Source of the DNA: Bacteroidota bacterium
GTDB lineage: Bacteria; Bacteroidota; Bacteroidia; Chitinophagales; Saprospiraceae
Reading direction: 5' to 3'
Assembly: GCA_030147525.1 (NCBI GenBank)
Contig: JASBVF010000047.1
Coordinates: forward strand, 62,001-126,000
Length of the DNA stretch: 64,000 bases
In this document: positions 33,507-43,382 of the stretch, in pieces
Layout of the letters: every line of letters starts with the position of its first letter
Position numbering within the stretch: the first letter of the stretch is position 1
The notes under the pieces: model-generated
Databases searched by the model: none
Told to the model about the DNA's origin: nothing
Seen by the model: only the letters and a program-made list of their open reading frames with translations
Position numbers and translations under genes: made by a program

Positions 33507-34829
33507 ATGAAAAACCATTTTCAAACCATGCGAAAAACAAAAATTGACACTTGGGTTATTGAGCCGATCGGACGATTTATCAATAATTCGACGACCAGCG
33601 GCATTGTACTTTTTGCTGCGGCAGTTATTGCGCTAATATTTGCCAATTCGCCCTGGAGCGAAGCCTATCATCACATCTGGGAACATAAGTTCAGCATTGG
33701 ATACGATGAATTTGTGATTTCCAAAACCCTGCATCACTGGATCAACGACGGGTTGATGGCCGTTTTCTTTTTTGTCATCGGGTTGGAACTGAAGCGGGAA
33801 GTGATGGCCGGCGAACTGTCGAACCCAAAGGATGCCTTGCTGCCGTTGCTGGCAGGTATGGGGGGTATGGTGGTGCCGGCTCTCGTTTATCTGGGCTTTA
33901 ACAGTTCAGGCCCGGCACAGGATGGTTGGGGGATTCCGATGGCTACGGATATTGCCTTTGCGCTGGGTATTTTATACATGCTGGGCGACCGGGTGCCGAA
34001 GTCGCTGAAAATCTTTCTCACTGCCCTGGCCATTGCAGATGACCTCGGAGCGGTGCTGGTGATTGCTTTTTTCTATACCTCTGATGTTTCGGTTCTGAGC
34101 CTGGGCGTTGGGGCGGCGTTTATGATCGTGCTCATAGCTGCCAACCTGCTCGGCGTTCGCAGTCCGGTATTTTATGGCATCGTCGGTGTTGCGGGGCTGT
34201 GGCTGGCTTTCCTTCTTTCGGGCATTCATGCAACGGTAGCCGGTGTTTTGGCTGCGCTAACGATCCCTGCTGACGTAAAAATACAGGATCGCTTGTTTGT
34301 ACAGGAAATCCGGCGGCTTACCCGTGAATTCGAGGAAGCCAAGACCAATACTTTCAGCCTGGTAACCAAAGAGCAACTCCATATCCTCGATGAAATCCGA
34401 TTCTTTTCAAAAGAAGCTCTAACGCCTCTGCAACGGTTGGAACATGCCATGCACCCGTTAGTTGCTTTTGTGATTATGCCTGTTTTTGCACTGGCGAATG
34501 CGGGAGTTACATTTTCAGGAAGCTTTGCTGAAAACGTGGGAAGTTATGTGACGCTGGGAATCATCTGTGGCCTTGTCATCGGTAAGTTTGTCGGGATTGC
34601 CGGTATTACCCGAATTGTGGTTGGGTTGAAACTTGCGAAACTGCCGGTAGGTGTCACCTGGCGGCATATTTACGGAGCTGCGCTGCTCGCTGCAGTCGGT
34701 TTTACCATGTCTCTTTTCATCACTGAGTTGGCTTTTAAAGATCCGGAACTTATCCTTCAGGCAAAATTCGGGATATTGATTGCGTCCTTCATCGGAGGCA
34801 CAGCAGGATATCTTATTCTGAGGAAATAG
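33507..34829 (+). CDS. nhaA: Na+/H+ antiporter NhaA
   Basis: 440 residues from ATG 33507. Inner-membrane antiporter for Na+ and pH homeostasis. The tandem Asp pair of the ion site is in TALAIADDLGAVLVIAFF; PMATDIAFALGIL and GLELKREVMAGEL are further family markers. An in-frame TTG start upstream (33471) is less likely. Preceded by the metK terminator and followed by its own. Confidence 0.95.
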   Translation: MKNHFQTMRKTKIDTWVIEPIGRFINNSTTSGIVLFAAAVIALIFANSPWSEAYHHIWEHKFSIGYDEFVISKTLHHWINDGLMAVFFFVIGLELKREVMAGELSNPKDALLPLLAGMGGMVVPALVYLGFNSSGPAQDGWGIPMATDIAFALGILYMLGDRVPKSLKIFLTALAIADDLGAVLVIAFFYTSDVSVLSLGVGAAFMIVLIAANLLGVRSPVFYGIVGVAGLWLAFLLSGIHATVAGVLAALTIPADVKIQDRLFVQEIRRLTREFEEAKTNTFSLVTKEQLHILDEIRFFSKEALTPLQRLEHAMHPLVAFVIMPVFALANAGVTFSGSFAENVGSYVTLGIICGLVIGKFVGIAGITRIVVGLKLAKLPVGVTWRHIYGAALLAAVGFTMSLFITELAFKDPELILQAKFGILIASFIGGTAGYLILRK

Positions 34830-34873
34830 GGGCTTCAATTTTGTTTTTTAAATAAAAACTTATTGCCATTCTG

Positions 34874-34912
34874 AAACGAGGGTGGCAGGGTAAAACCTGC
34901 TGCCCTCGTTTT
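34874..34912 (+). terminator. nhaA terminator
   Basis: ACGAGGGTGGCAGG pairs with CCTGCTGCCCTCGT across a six-base loop with one mismatch, followed by TTTTT. Confidence 0.8.
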
Positions 34913-34995
34913 TATTTCAACCCAACCAAATTGCGCTGGGGGGCGTCTTTCAGATCAGATGTATTTATAAAACCCGACAACAACAGAAATCACCC

Positions 34996-35913
34996 ATGCG
35001 AAAAATTACATTTTTTACCCTTGTTTTCCTTTCCTGGGCCGGCATTGCGAACTCACAGGTTGTGTCATTTCCCGAAAAAGACGCAATCTGGAAAGAAGAG
35101 TACCTCACGATTGCCGGCCCTTTTTCCCGTCATTTTGCCCTTTGCGGCGATACATTGATCAATGGAAAATCTTACTCACAGCTGGTGCAACTTGAGTTGG
35201 ATACAACCGGTGAAATCACCGGAAAAACCTATACTGCTGCCGTTCGGGCAGATGGTGAAAAGGTGTGGGTGAAGCCGGAGACCATGATGGACGAGGTGCT
35301 GCTTTATGACTTCGGCCTCCAGCCCGGACAGGAAATTCAGCTTTACAATCTTGCTGCCGGATCGCAGGTTTCAAGAACGGTGGACAGCGTGAAACTTGAA
35401 AACTTAGCCGGTGCAAACCGGCGAGTCATCTATTTTAAACCGGAGCTCGGGGAAGCAGGTGAGTTCTGGATTCAGGGATTTGGCAGTAATTATGGTGTGC
35501 TTTGGAGGGGGCATATTCCCATACCTGATTTTGCTTTCTCCCTGCTCTGTTTTCAGCATGCTGACGAATACCTGAACCTTACTGACATCGAGTGCTTTTT
35601 GCCTGAAATTCCTGTATGTGAAACGGTGAATGCCAGCGAAACGCCCGTTACAGTTTCATTGAAATTGACTGCGTTTCCCAATCCAAGCAGCAACGAAGTC
35701 AGTTTTGCGATCAGTCAAGCCAAAAGCCTGGAGGAATATCAACTGAAGATTTACGCTGCCAATGGTAAGTTGATGAAAACTGTGGAGCAAATTTCACCTG
35801 AAACAAAACTACCCCAGGCAGAAACGCTGAAGCCTGGTTTTTATATTGCTGTTTTAGAAACAAAAAAGACGGGTAGGGTAGCGGCTCATTGTACGTTCGT
35901 GAGTGGCCGATAA
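34996..35913 (+). CDS. Secreted protein with type IX secretion sorting domain
   Basis: 305 residues. Signal peptide (MRKITFFTLVFLSWAGIANSQ), a central beta-rich region of no known family (about 25-210), then a C-terminal type A sorting domain (about 225-305): AFPNPSSNEVSF, YAANGKLMKTV and LKPGFYIAVLE. Such proteins are exported through the outer membrane by T9SS and attached to the surface or released. The central region has Cys but no catalytic motif that I recognise. Confidence 0.85.
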   Translation: MRKITFFTLVFLSWAGIANSQVVSFPEKDAIWKEEYLTIAGPFSRHFALCGDTLINGKSYSQLVQLELDTTGEITGKTYTAAVRADGEKVWVKPETMMDEVLLYDFGLQPGQEIQLYNLAAGSQVSRTVDSVKLENLAGANRRVIYFKPELGEAGEFWIQGFGSNYGVLWRGHIPIPDFAFSLLCFQHADEYLNLTDIECFLPEIPVCETVNASETPVTVSLKLTAFPNPSSNEVSFAISQAKSLEEYQLKIYAANGKLMKTVEQISPETKLPQAETLKPGFYIAVLETKKTGRVAAHCTFVSGR

Positions 35914-35921
35914 GTTTTTTT

Positions 35922-35970
35922 GAAATAAAAATGGCCCGGGAGTTGTTAATTCCCGGGCCATTTTTATTTC
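35922..35970. terminator. Bidirectional intrinsic terminator, 20-bp perfect stem
   Basis: Arms 35922-35941 and 35951-35970 are exact complements (CCCGGG core, A/T-rich base) with a nine-base loop. It serves both the T9SS cargo gene (+) and dapA (-), with T-rich tails in both directions. Confidence 0.9.
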
Positions 35971-35985
35971 AAAACTGTGAACAAG

Positions 35986-36891
35986 TTAGTGTGTAACGAG
36001 TGTTGCCGAGCGCATTTTATCCCATTCTTTTCTCAAATTTTCAGCTGTCTTTTCCGTTACAGGTACGAGTGGCAGGCGAACCTCGTTCGAACAAATGCCC
36101 ATGCTGTTGAGCAGTGATTTGATACCTGCCGGGTTGCCATCGACGTAGAGCCAGGGGTGAATATCGAGCAGATCAAGATTGAGGCGCCGGGCCGTTTCAA
36201 AGTCGCCGTTGAGTGCTGCCCGCACCATGCCTGAAAATTCCTCTGGTAGTGCGTTGGCAATCACCGAGATTACCCCGTTGCCACCACAGGCGAGGATAGG
36301 CAGTGTAAGTGCATCATCGCCGGAGAGTACCAGAAAATCATCAGGTTTGTGTTTAATAATCTGCATGGCCTGCTCCAGGTTGCCGGATGCTTCCTTGACG
36401 GCGATGAATTTTTTGCTGGTTCTGGCAAGCCGCAAGGTTGTTTCTGCAGCGAGGTTGGAGGCTGTTCGCCCCGGCACGTTGTAGAGTATGATAGGCAGCG
36501 GTGAGATTGCCTCCAAAGCCATGTAATGCTGAAAAATGCCCTCCTGAGTAGGTTTGACATAACTCGGGTTGCTGGACATGATGGCCGAGAAGCCTTTCAA
36601 GTCGTAGTTGTTTACCCGCTCGATGAGGTGCGAGGTACTGTTGGCGCCAAAAAGCCCGGCAACAACGGGTAGCCGGCCATTTACTTTCCCCAAAGTAAAC
36701 TTAAAAACCTCCTTGCATTCTGCTGTGGTAAGCATGATCGCTTCTCCGGTAGAGCCGAGCGATACGATGAAATCCACGCCTCCGGCAATGACGTGTTCTA
36801 TAATTTTTTCAAGCGCTTCGAAGTCGATTTTACCTTGCCGGTATGGTGTGACGAGGGCGACACCTGTTCCGCTAATTAACTGCTGCTTCAT
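35986..36891 (-). CDS. dapA: 4-hydroxy-tetrahydrodipicolinate synthase
   Basis: 301 residues. It condenses pyruvate with aspartate semialdehyde in lysine/diaminopimelate synthesis. The Schiff-base Lys is K166 in KFIAVKEASGN, the proton-relay Tyr is Y137 in LYNVPGRT, and LGSTGE lies near residue 45. The start overlaps the end of the DUF6913 gene by 20 bases, so it is probably translated in an accA-DUF6913-dapA transcript. Confidence 0.95.
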   Translation of the reverse strand: MKQQLISGTGVALVTPYRQGKIDFEALEKIIEHVIAGGVDFIVSLGSTGEAIMLTTAECKEVFKFTLGKVNGRLPVVAGLFGANSTSHLIERVNNYDLKGFSAIMSSNPSYVKPTQEGIFQHYMALEAISPLPIILYNVPGRTASNLAAETTLRLARTSKKFIAVKEASGNLEQAMQIIKHKPDDFLVLSGDDALTLPILACGGNGVISVIANALPEEFSGMVRAALNGDFETARRLNLDLLDIHPWLYVDGNPAGIKSLLNSMGICSNEVRLPLVPVTEKTAENLRKEWDKMRSATLVTH

Positions 36892-37423
36892 AATCTGGCC
36901 GCATCTTTTTCATGTAAAAAATGACTTGCTGAAGGAAAGCACCCAGGTCTTTTTTACCGGAGTGGTCGATCATCAGGTCGTAGCAAAATGTTTTCTCGGT
37001 GAAGGGGCCTACCCTGAATTTTGCTTTGGAACGAGCCGCAACGTAATCAAGCTGCAGCACGCTCTGGTTGCAAACATTGAGGAGCAAGTCAAATTGATTT
37101 TCAATAAACTCCAACACCTCCGGAGTTTTTGGGCGCAGGGCGAAGTCCAGTTGTTTTCTGTTAAAATGAGGAAAATCAAGTTCTTCACTTTCCTGCTTGC
37201 TATTGTAAAAAGCGAGTAAGCTGATCTTTTTTCCGGCTTTTTTCAGCTTTTCGGCGTAGTCGAGCACCAGTTTTCGGTTAACTGTATCTGTCCCATCGAA
37301 CAAAATACCAACAGAATTGGCATCCTCAATGGACATCGAACTACGGCCGGCCTGATGAGAGGAAATTTCTTTTTTTAAAAAAGAATTGTGAAGCCGGGTG
37401 CGAATTTGTTCAATGAATTGCAT
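36872..37423 (-). CDS. DUF6913-like protein
   Basis: 183 residues. The pattern (SVGILFDGTDTVNRKLVLDYAEKL, KISLLAFYNSK, FDFPHF-like segment, FDLLLNVCNQSVLQLDYVAARSKAKFRVG) fits the conserved Bacteroidota protein family DUF6913, of unknown function. No catalytic residues stand out. It lies between accA (46-base gap) and dapA (20-base overlap); in many relatives it also neighbours dapA. Confidence 0.7.
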   Translation of the reverse strand: MQFIEQIRTRLHNSFLKKEISSHQAGRSSMSIEDANSVGILFDGTDTVNRKLVLDYAEKLKKAGKKISLLAFYNSKQESEELDFPHFNRKQLDFALRPKTPEVLEFIENQFDLLLNVCNQSVLQLDYVAARSKAKFRVGPFTEKTFCYDLMIDHSGKKDLGAFLQQVIFYMKKMRPDYEAAVN

Positions 37424-37469
37424 TGTGTTGGGAGTTTTTGCCGGGTCGAAGTGTTTGAATCTTCAAAAC

Positions 37470-38462
37470 TCAGACCTCTGATCCCTCCTCCGTCGCTTCA
37501 ACAGGCATCGGAATCGTGTCATAAACGCCCATGGAACTGTATTTGTTGATTCGGGCTTCGATCAACTCATCGGGTGACATTTTATCCAGTTCTGCCAAAG
37601 CTTTTTTGATGTAATCTTTTAAAATAGCCGCCATTTCCTCAGGGGCAGAATGCGCCCCGCCCAGCGGCTCTTTGATAATGCCATCGATCAAACCGAACGA
37701 AAGCATGTCATTAGCTGTCAGTTTGAGTGCTTCCGCTGCCTGCTCCTTGAAATCCCAGCTGCGCCACAGGATGGACGAACAGGATTCGGGTGAAATAACA
37801 GAATACCAGGTGTTTTCGAGCATGTAAACCCGGTCGCCCAACCCGATACCAATCGCTCCTCCGGAAGCACCTTCCCCGATAACGATACAAACGATCGGCA
37901 CCTCGAGTTTAGCCATTTCAAAGAGATTGCGGGCGATAGCCTCAGCCTGTCCACGCTCTTCAGCTTCAATGCCCGGAAATGCGCCGGGTGTGTCGATCAG
38001 CGTAACGACCGGGAATCCAAATCGTTCTGCAAGCTTCATCAGCCGGAGTGCTTTTCGATAGCCTTCCGGGTTAGCCATTCCGAAATTACGGTACTGCCGC
38101 ATTTTGGTGTTGGTCCCTTTTTGCTGACCAATGAGCATAATTGTCTGTCCATCAATATCGGCCATGCCGCTTACAATGGCTTTATCGTCGCCGAAGCAAC
38201 GATCGCCGTGCAACTCAATGAATTTCTGACAAATTTGCTCAATATAATAAAGGGTATATGGACGCTCCGGGTGGCGGGAAAGCTGCACTTTTTGCCAGGG
38301 AGTGAGGTTGTCGTAAATTTCTTTTCGTTTAGCGTTGATCTTATTTTCCAACTCCTCAATCATGGGTGATACGTCCAGGTCACCCTCTTCACCAACCTGC
38401 TTGATTTTTTCCAGCTGTTCAAACAGACTTTCAAGCGGTTTTTCAAAATCTAAAAAAACCAT
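37470..38462 (-). CDS. accA: Acetyl-CoA carboxylase carboxyltransferase subunit alpha
   Basis: 330 residues from ATG 38462 ([20 protein letters not shown]). It transfers the carboxyl group from biotin to acetyl-CoA in fatty-acid synthesis. Typical segments: [37 protein letters not shown] and [16 protein letters not shown] (oxyanion region). A longer frame from 38513 lacks family similarity in its first 17 residues. Confidence 0.95.
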   Translation of the reverse strand: MVFLDFEKPLESLFEQLEKIKQVGEEGDLDVSPMIEELENKINAKRKEIYDNLTPWQKVQLSRHPERPYTLYYIEQICQKFIELHGDRCFGDDKAIVSGMADIDGQTIMLIGQQKGTNTKMRQYRNFGMANPEGYRKALRLMKLAERFGFPVVTLIDTPGAFPGIEAEERGQAEAIARNLFEMAKLEVPIVCIVIGEGASGGAIGIGLGDRVYMLENTWYSVISPESCSSILWRSWDFKEQAAEALKLTANDMLSFGLIDGIIKEPLGGAHSAPEEMAAILKDYIKKALAELDKMSPDELIEARINKYSSMGVYDTIPMPVEATEEGSEV

Positions 38463-38605
38463 AGGCTTTAAATTATCGTTGCTCTGCACCTTGAAAACAG
38501 GGGCTGAAAACAACGTCCTGCATGTTTAAAGGATGACAAAGTTAGTAAACCGACGGGCAGTGCCTTCAGTTGGGTTAATTTTTTTTTATTTTTTTTTAAA
38601 ACCTA

Positions 38606-38636
38606 TTGCAGGATAAAAAAAAGCGTTCTACATTTG
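38606..38636 (+). promoter_or_regulatory. Promoter for tRNA-Asp
   Basis: TTG (38606-38608), 20-base spacer, TACATTTG (38629-38636): a very good match to the Bacteroidota promoter. It lies 114 bases before the tRNA; I recognise no RNA or ORF in the leader. Confidence 0.65.
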
Positions 38637-38750
38637 CGTCCGCTTTTGAAAGCAAGGCGACAACAAAAATGAAATCTAAGAAATGAGCAGTATTATTTCT
38701 CACAATAAAATTGAGATTATTTCTGTTTCAGATTTCAAAAAGATATAATT

Positions 38751-38824
38751 GGTCTGGTAGTTCAGTTGGTTAGAATACCTGCCTGTCACGCAGGGGGTCG
38801 CGGGTTCGAGTCCCGTCCAGACCG
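38751..38824 (+). tRNA. tRNA-Asp (GTC)
   Basis: 74 bases with a seven-base acceptor stem (GGTCTGG with CCAGACC), D arm, anticodon stem CCTGC/GCAGG around loop CTGTCAC (anticodon GTC), T arm with TTCGAGT, and discriminator G. CCA is not encoded. Confidence 0.97.
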
Positions 38825-38835
38825 CTTTCAAAATT

Positions 38836-38875
38836 TAAAAAGCCTTGTAAGTCAATGACTTATGAGGCTTTTTTG
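38836..38875 (+). terminator. tRNA-Asp terminator
   Basis: AAAAAGCCTTGTAAGTC pairs with GACTTATGAGGCTTTTT around a three-base loop with one mismatch, ending in T6. Confidence 0.85.
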
Positions 38876-39016
38876 TTTCTGCGTCAAAGGGCTATCGTAT
38901 AATGCTATAATCGGTATGAATGATTCAGACATCATTTCTGTTCGATGTGGCCCTGCTATTTCCCGTCCTTAAATCCTCGCCACAATTTGTACCTTGCACA
39001 ACTGAAATGGGTACAA

Positions 39017-42000
39017 ATGAAACTGGGATTCAAAATAACTGCTTTGCTGATTCTGTTGGTTTGCACCGTCGAAGCTCAGTACAGCAATAAAATACATTTC
39101 CGAAACATCTCCGTCAAAGACGGCCTGTCATTTCCTGCCATCACCTGCATTTTACAAGACCAAAAAGGCTTTATCTGGATTGGCACGCAAGTGGGCCTGA
39201 ACAAGTACGACAGCCAGAAATTCAAGGTCTATTATGCCGGGCCTAATCATCCCGGCAGTTTGTCGAATGACTACATTACGTGCCTCTACGAAGACGGGCA
39301 ACAGCGCCTGTGGGCCGGCACTGTGCGTGGCCTGAACATTTACGACAGTGAAACTGCGACGTTTATAAAATTTGATGACGAACTGCTCGGCAAAGCAAAA
39401 ATCCAGGCAGTCGCCGGGGATAAAAAAGGGAACATCTGGGTCTTGACGCCACAGTATTTGATCTTGCTTCGTGCTGATTTGAAAGTAGTCAGGAAATACC
39501 ACGTGGACGACATTGCCCCTGACAAGGAAACCCATGCCTTTAGCACAGCCAGCGTTGACCCGGAGGGAAGCCTGTGGATTGTGGCCAACAAGGGGCTGCG
39601 GATGTTCGATCCGGCAACGCAAAAACTGACGAACCCCCTGCAGGATGATGTGGAATCCTTTTCCACTAACCTTGATTTTATTTCCGTTATTTTTTTTGAT
39701 AAAAAAGGGCGAAAGTGGGTAGCCGGCCGGGGTAACGGCCTGCGCTATTACGACCCGCAGAACGGACAATGGAAGTGGGTCAATAATTTAAGCTCCAAAT
39801 ACATCAACGGTCTCATCGAGGATGTGAACCACAAAATCTGGGTTTGCACCGGCAGGAACGGACTGAATATTTACGACCCTGAAACGGACGAGGTGGAAGT
39901 CATCCGGTATGCGGAAAAACCAGAGAGTAATTTTGTTTCCAACTCGCTCTCCTGCGTCGCTGCCGACAACCAGGGCGGGATATGGATCGGCACTTTCAAC
40001 AACGGGCTGCAATATTATTTCCAACACCAGCTGAAATTCAACCTGTATTATTCGGAGGGGCAAATCAGCGGCATAAACACCAATTACATTACTTCTTTTG
40101 CCGTCAATAAAGACAATAATATATGGATAGGGGCCGGGGAGGAAGGCCTGCTCTTTTTTGACCGGGAAGACAGATCGTTTAAAAATATTAAACCCGGCCT
40201 CAATGATATTAAGCCGTTCACAGACCTAAAGGAAAATTTTTACGTCCTCAGCCTGCTGCTTTCCGAAGACGAGGAACATCTTTTCATCGGAACGCTGACG
40301 GGTATTTACGACTATCGTATTTCAGAAAAAAAATGGCGGTACGTCCACCAGCAACTCAATGAAGTGCATACCCAATCAGGTGGTTTCGTTCTCTCCATGG
40401 CCCAGGATGGCAGCAATATTTATATGGCCACCTACCAGGGGATGTCGGTTTATAATTTCCAAACCGGTGAATGCAAAAAAATCGAACCGCCTGTACCGTT
40501 TTTCAGAGGCTCTTCACTGGTGCAGAAGGATTCGTTCATTTTCGTCGGAACGAGGTACCAGGGTCTGTGGCGGTTTGACAAAAAATCGGGAACGCTCAAA
40601 AAAGTGAAGGTTGAAAACCAGGGAATCAATTTGCCGGATGACATCCGCACAATGGTGCTGGACAGGAACAATCGTTTGCTCATCGGAACCGAATCGGAAG
40701 GCTTGTTCCGGTGCAATCTGGATTTTACAAAAATTGAAAAACTGGACAGCCGTTTTCAAAACAGGAAACTGGCATTCATGTCAATTTGCGAGGATTCCCG
40801 TTCCGGCTATTGGATTGCCACCAATCAGGGCTTGGCAAGGGTAAACGAGACCCTGCGAATCCAGAAAATGTTCGACCAGGGGGAAGGGTTCGAGCCTGAA
40901 TATTTTTTACCGGGCGCCCTTGTAAAAACGCCCTCGAATGAGATCATAGCGGGGGGCAATACCGGGTTGTATTCTTTTTTTCCCGATGATTTTTTCACCC
41001 CGAACATCAACACCACGGTCAAAATACACCTGACTGATTTTTTGCTGCTCAATAAATCTGTGCTGGAATCGGACGTGGAGGGTTTTCAAATCCGGGGCGA
41101 TCTCGATGCCAACCAGGTCATCCGCCTCCCAAAGTACCGGAACCTGCTCACGCTGGAATATGCGGCCCTCGACTTCCACAACCCCTCCCGCATCAATTAC
41201 GCTTACCGCCTCGAACCTTATGAAAAAGAGTGGAACAATGTAGGCAACCGCCGTTTTGCGACTTACCGTGACCTGCCCGCCGGTACTTATACTTTTAAGG
41301 TGAAAACCCTGAATGCCGATGGAATTGCCAGCACTGAAACGGCTTCCCTCAGGGTCATTATTCCCCCTAAACCCTGGCTGACGTGGTGGGCGTATCTGCT
41401 GTATGCAAGCGTGGTTTTTCTCGTGTCCCGGCAGTTTTATTTGTACCGGAAAAACAGGCGGAAACTCCGGCAGGAAATCGAGATGCAAAAATTTCAAAAA
41501 GAGAAGGCGGAAGAGTTGTACAATTTTAAAATTGATTTTTTCACACAGGTCACCCACGAACTGCGCACGCCATTGACCCTGATCATCGGCCCGCTGGAAG
41601 AATTAATCAACCGGAACAGTTTTTCCAGCGACAGCAATCTTCTGAAATTAATCCACCGGAATACCCAAAAATTACTGCGGAATGTCAACCAGATTCTGGA
41701 CTTTAGAAAAATAGAAAATTCAGAGATGAAAGTATTTGCCAAAAAAGGGAACATCGTGGCTTTTGCCGAAGAAATTTTTTACAGCTTCCTGGGAAGCGCC
41801 CAACAAAAAGGCATCGAACTCCACTTCGAAACGAACATGGAGACCTATCCTTACGTGCTTTTCGACAGAGACATCATGGAGAAAATCCTGGTCAACCTCA
41901 TCGCCAATGCGGTGAAATTCACCCAAAGCGGCCGTATCAGCCTGCACATTTATGAGGCACAAAACCAGTCGGCCACTTCTAATTATTACATCAAGCTAAG

Positions 42001-43063
42001 CGATACGGGCCGTGGTATCAAGCCCGAGAACCTGGACAAAATCTTCGAATCTTTTTTCCAGGAGAAACGGGAGACGCATGCCGTCGGCTCCGGCCTGGGG
42101 TTAAAAATGGTGAAAGAACTGACAGGACTGCACCGTGGCGCTATCGAAGTCACTTCAAAACTCGATGAAGGCACTACTTTTTTGTTGACGTTTCCGAAAG
42201 CCGATTTGGAACTGATGGACACAGAACCGGCCAAGCCCGGCGTTTCGCAGCAGATGGAGCAGCAAATACAGCCGAAAAGCACGGAAAAAGAGGCTGCCCC
42301 GGAATCCGCAAAAATCCTGATCGTGGACGACGAAGCGGATATTCTGGCTTTCCTGGCCAATGTTTTCGAGGGGTATTACCAGGTTTGTACCACCGACACG
42401 GCGCAAAAAGCCATCGAATTGGCCAAGTCGGAAATGCCGGATATCATCATCAGCGACGTGATGATGCCGGAAATGAACGGCTACGAACTTTGTGAATACA
42501 CCAAATCGGATTTTCTGCTGCGCCACATTCCGGTCGTTTTGCTGACTGCCCTGAAAACAACGGAGCATGAAATCGAAGGACTGCGAACCGGGGCGGACGC
42601 CTATATTTCAAAACCCTTTTCCGTGGAACTGTTGAAGGCTACCGTTCAAAATCTGTTGGTATCGAGGCAAAAACTCAAACAGGCCTTCCTCAATTCTTCC
42701 GTCAACGATGCCGGTATTTTGACGCAGGACAATTCCGACCAGGAATTCATCAAAAATGCCATCGCAGCGATTGAAGAAAAAATCGAAGAGGCCGGGCTGG
42801 AGACCGCCTACCTCGCCAATAAATTGGGGATGTCCTCCTCTACATTTTACCGGAAGCTGAAAAGCCTCACCGGGTTGTCGGGTAATGAATTCATCCGAAC
42901 CGTCCGTCTGAAACGCTCCGTTGAATATTTGAAAAATACCAGCTTCAATGTTTCGGAAGTCGCCTACCAGGTGGGTTTCTCAGATCCGAAATACTTCGCT
43001 ACCTGTTTCAAAAAAATGTACCACCTCACCCCCAGTGATTTTGCGGAGCAGAACCGGAAGTGA
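39017..43063 (+). CDS. Hybrid two-component system protein (HTCS)
   Basis: 1348 residues from ATG 39017 (signal peptide MKLGFKITALLILLVCTVEAQ). Order: two-component regulator propeller repeats (about 25-700, with WIGT and LWAGT repeats), a Y_Y_Y domain, a transmembrane helix (about 790-810), histidine kinase with His in QVTHELRTP (H847), HATPase (DTGRGIKPENL, GSGLGLKMVKE), receiver with Asp in IISDVMMPEMNG (D1147) and an AraC-type HTH at the end. Such proteins sense glycan fragments in the periplasm and switch on the adjacent locus, here the SusCD/sulfatase block. A longer frame from 38945 would hide the signal peptide. Confidence 0.95.
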   Translation: MKLGFKITALLILLVCTVEAQYSNKIHFRNISVKDGLSFPAITCILQDQKGFIWIGTQVGLNKYDSQKFKVYYAGPNHPGSLSNDYITCLYEDGQQRLWAGTVRGLNIYDSETATFIKFDDELLGKAKIQAVAGDKKGNIWVLTPQYLILLRADLKVVRKYHVDDIAPDKETHAFSTASVDPEGSLWIVANKGLRMFDPATQKLTNPLQDDVESFSTNLDFISVIFFDKKGRKWVAGRGNGLRYYDPQNGQWKWVNNLSSKYINGLIEDVNHKIWVCTGRNGLNIYDPETDEVEVIRYAEKPESNFVSNSLSCVAADNQGGIWIGTFNNGLQYYFQHQLKFNLYYSEGQISGINTNYITSFAVNKDNNIWIGAGEEGLLFFDREDRSFKNIKPGLNDIKPFTDLKENFYVLSLLLSEDEEHLFIGTLTGIYDYRISEKKWRYVHQQLNEVHTQSGGFVLSMAQDGSNIYMATYQGMSVYNFQTGECKKIEPPVPFFRGSSLVQKDSFIFVGTRYQGLWRFDKKSGTLKKVKVENQGINLPDDIRTMVLDRNNRLLIGTESEGLFRCNLDFTKIEKLDSRFQNRKLAFMSICEDSRSGYWIATNQGLARVNETLRIQKMFDQGEGFEPEYFLPGALVKTPSNEIIAGGNTGLYSFFPDDFFTPNINTTVKIHLTDFLLLNKSVLESDVEGFQIRGDLDANQVIRLPKYRNLLTLEYAALDFHNPSRINYAYRLEPYEKEWNNVGNRRFATYRDLPAGTYTFKVKTLNADGIASTETASLRVIIPPKPWLTWWAYLLYASVVFLVSRQFYLYRKNRRKLRQEIEMQKFQKEKAEELYNFKIDFFTQVTHELRTPLTLIIGPLEELINRNSFSSDSNLLKLIHRNTQKLLRNVNQILDFRKIENSEMKVFAKKGNIVAFAEEIFYSFLGSAQQKGIELHFETNMETYPYVLFDRDIMEKILVNLIANAVKFTQSGRISLHIYEAQNQSATSNYYIKLSDTGRGIKPENLDKIFESFFQEKRETHAVGSGLGLKMVKELTGLHRGAIEVTSKLDEGTTFLLTFPKADLELMDTEPAKPGVSQQMEQQIQPKSTEKEAAPESAKILIVDDEADILAFLANVFEGYYQVCTTDTAQKAIELAKSEMPDIIISDVMMPEMNGYELCEYTKSDFLLRHIPVVLLTALKTTEHEIEGLRTGADAYISKPFSVELLKATVQNLLVSRQKLKQAFLNSSVNDAGILTQDNSDQEFIKNAIAAIEEKIEEAGLETAYLANKLGMSSSTFYRKLKSLTGLSGNEFIRTVRLKRSVEYLKNTSFNVSEVAYQVGFSDPKYFATCFKKMYHLTPSDFAEQNRK

Positions 43064-43092
43064 AATTTTTGATTGACGGATTTTTCTACCTT

Positions 43093-43122
43093 TTTGACAG
43101 GAATTTCAACGCCATACTTTTG
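43093..43122 (+). promoter_or_regulatory. Likely promoter of the SusC-SusD-sulfatase block
   Basis: TTTG (43093-43096), 18-base spacer, TACTTTTG (43115-43122). A leader of about 260 bases would follow, in which a hairpin pairs 43225-43231 with 43254-43260. The 328-base gap holds no gene. This is the expected target region of the HTCS regulator. Confidence 0.5.
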
Positions 43123-43382
43123 CGCATCGCCTTAAATTTGCAACATAATAAGGCCAAAGGTAGCTCAGGCAGGATTATGTTTTGTAAATACCTGGCCATC
43201 CAAATAAATTACCAATATTAAAAAGCCGTCCATTTTTGCTGTATCAAATTCCCGGACGGCCCTCTACGGTGTAATTAGCCCTTTTAAGCACAAGCAAAGA
43301 CTGGTTTTTATTTTCCTTCGGCGGAAGGCTTCAGCGCATCCTCAGAAGGGTAGTTTTCTTATTCTCACAATCATCAAATTAA

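Noticed and set aside
38637-38750. Possible small RNA between the promoter and tRNA-Asp
   Set aside because: No structure or known RNA pattern; most likely a processed tRNA leader.
43225-43260. Hairpin in the leader of the second SusC gene as a terminator of the HTCS gene
   Set aside because: Only a 7-bp stem, and the T-run is on the opposite strand, where no gene ends.
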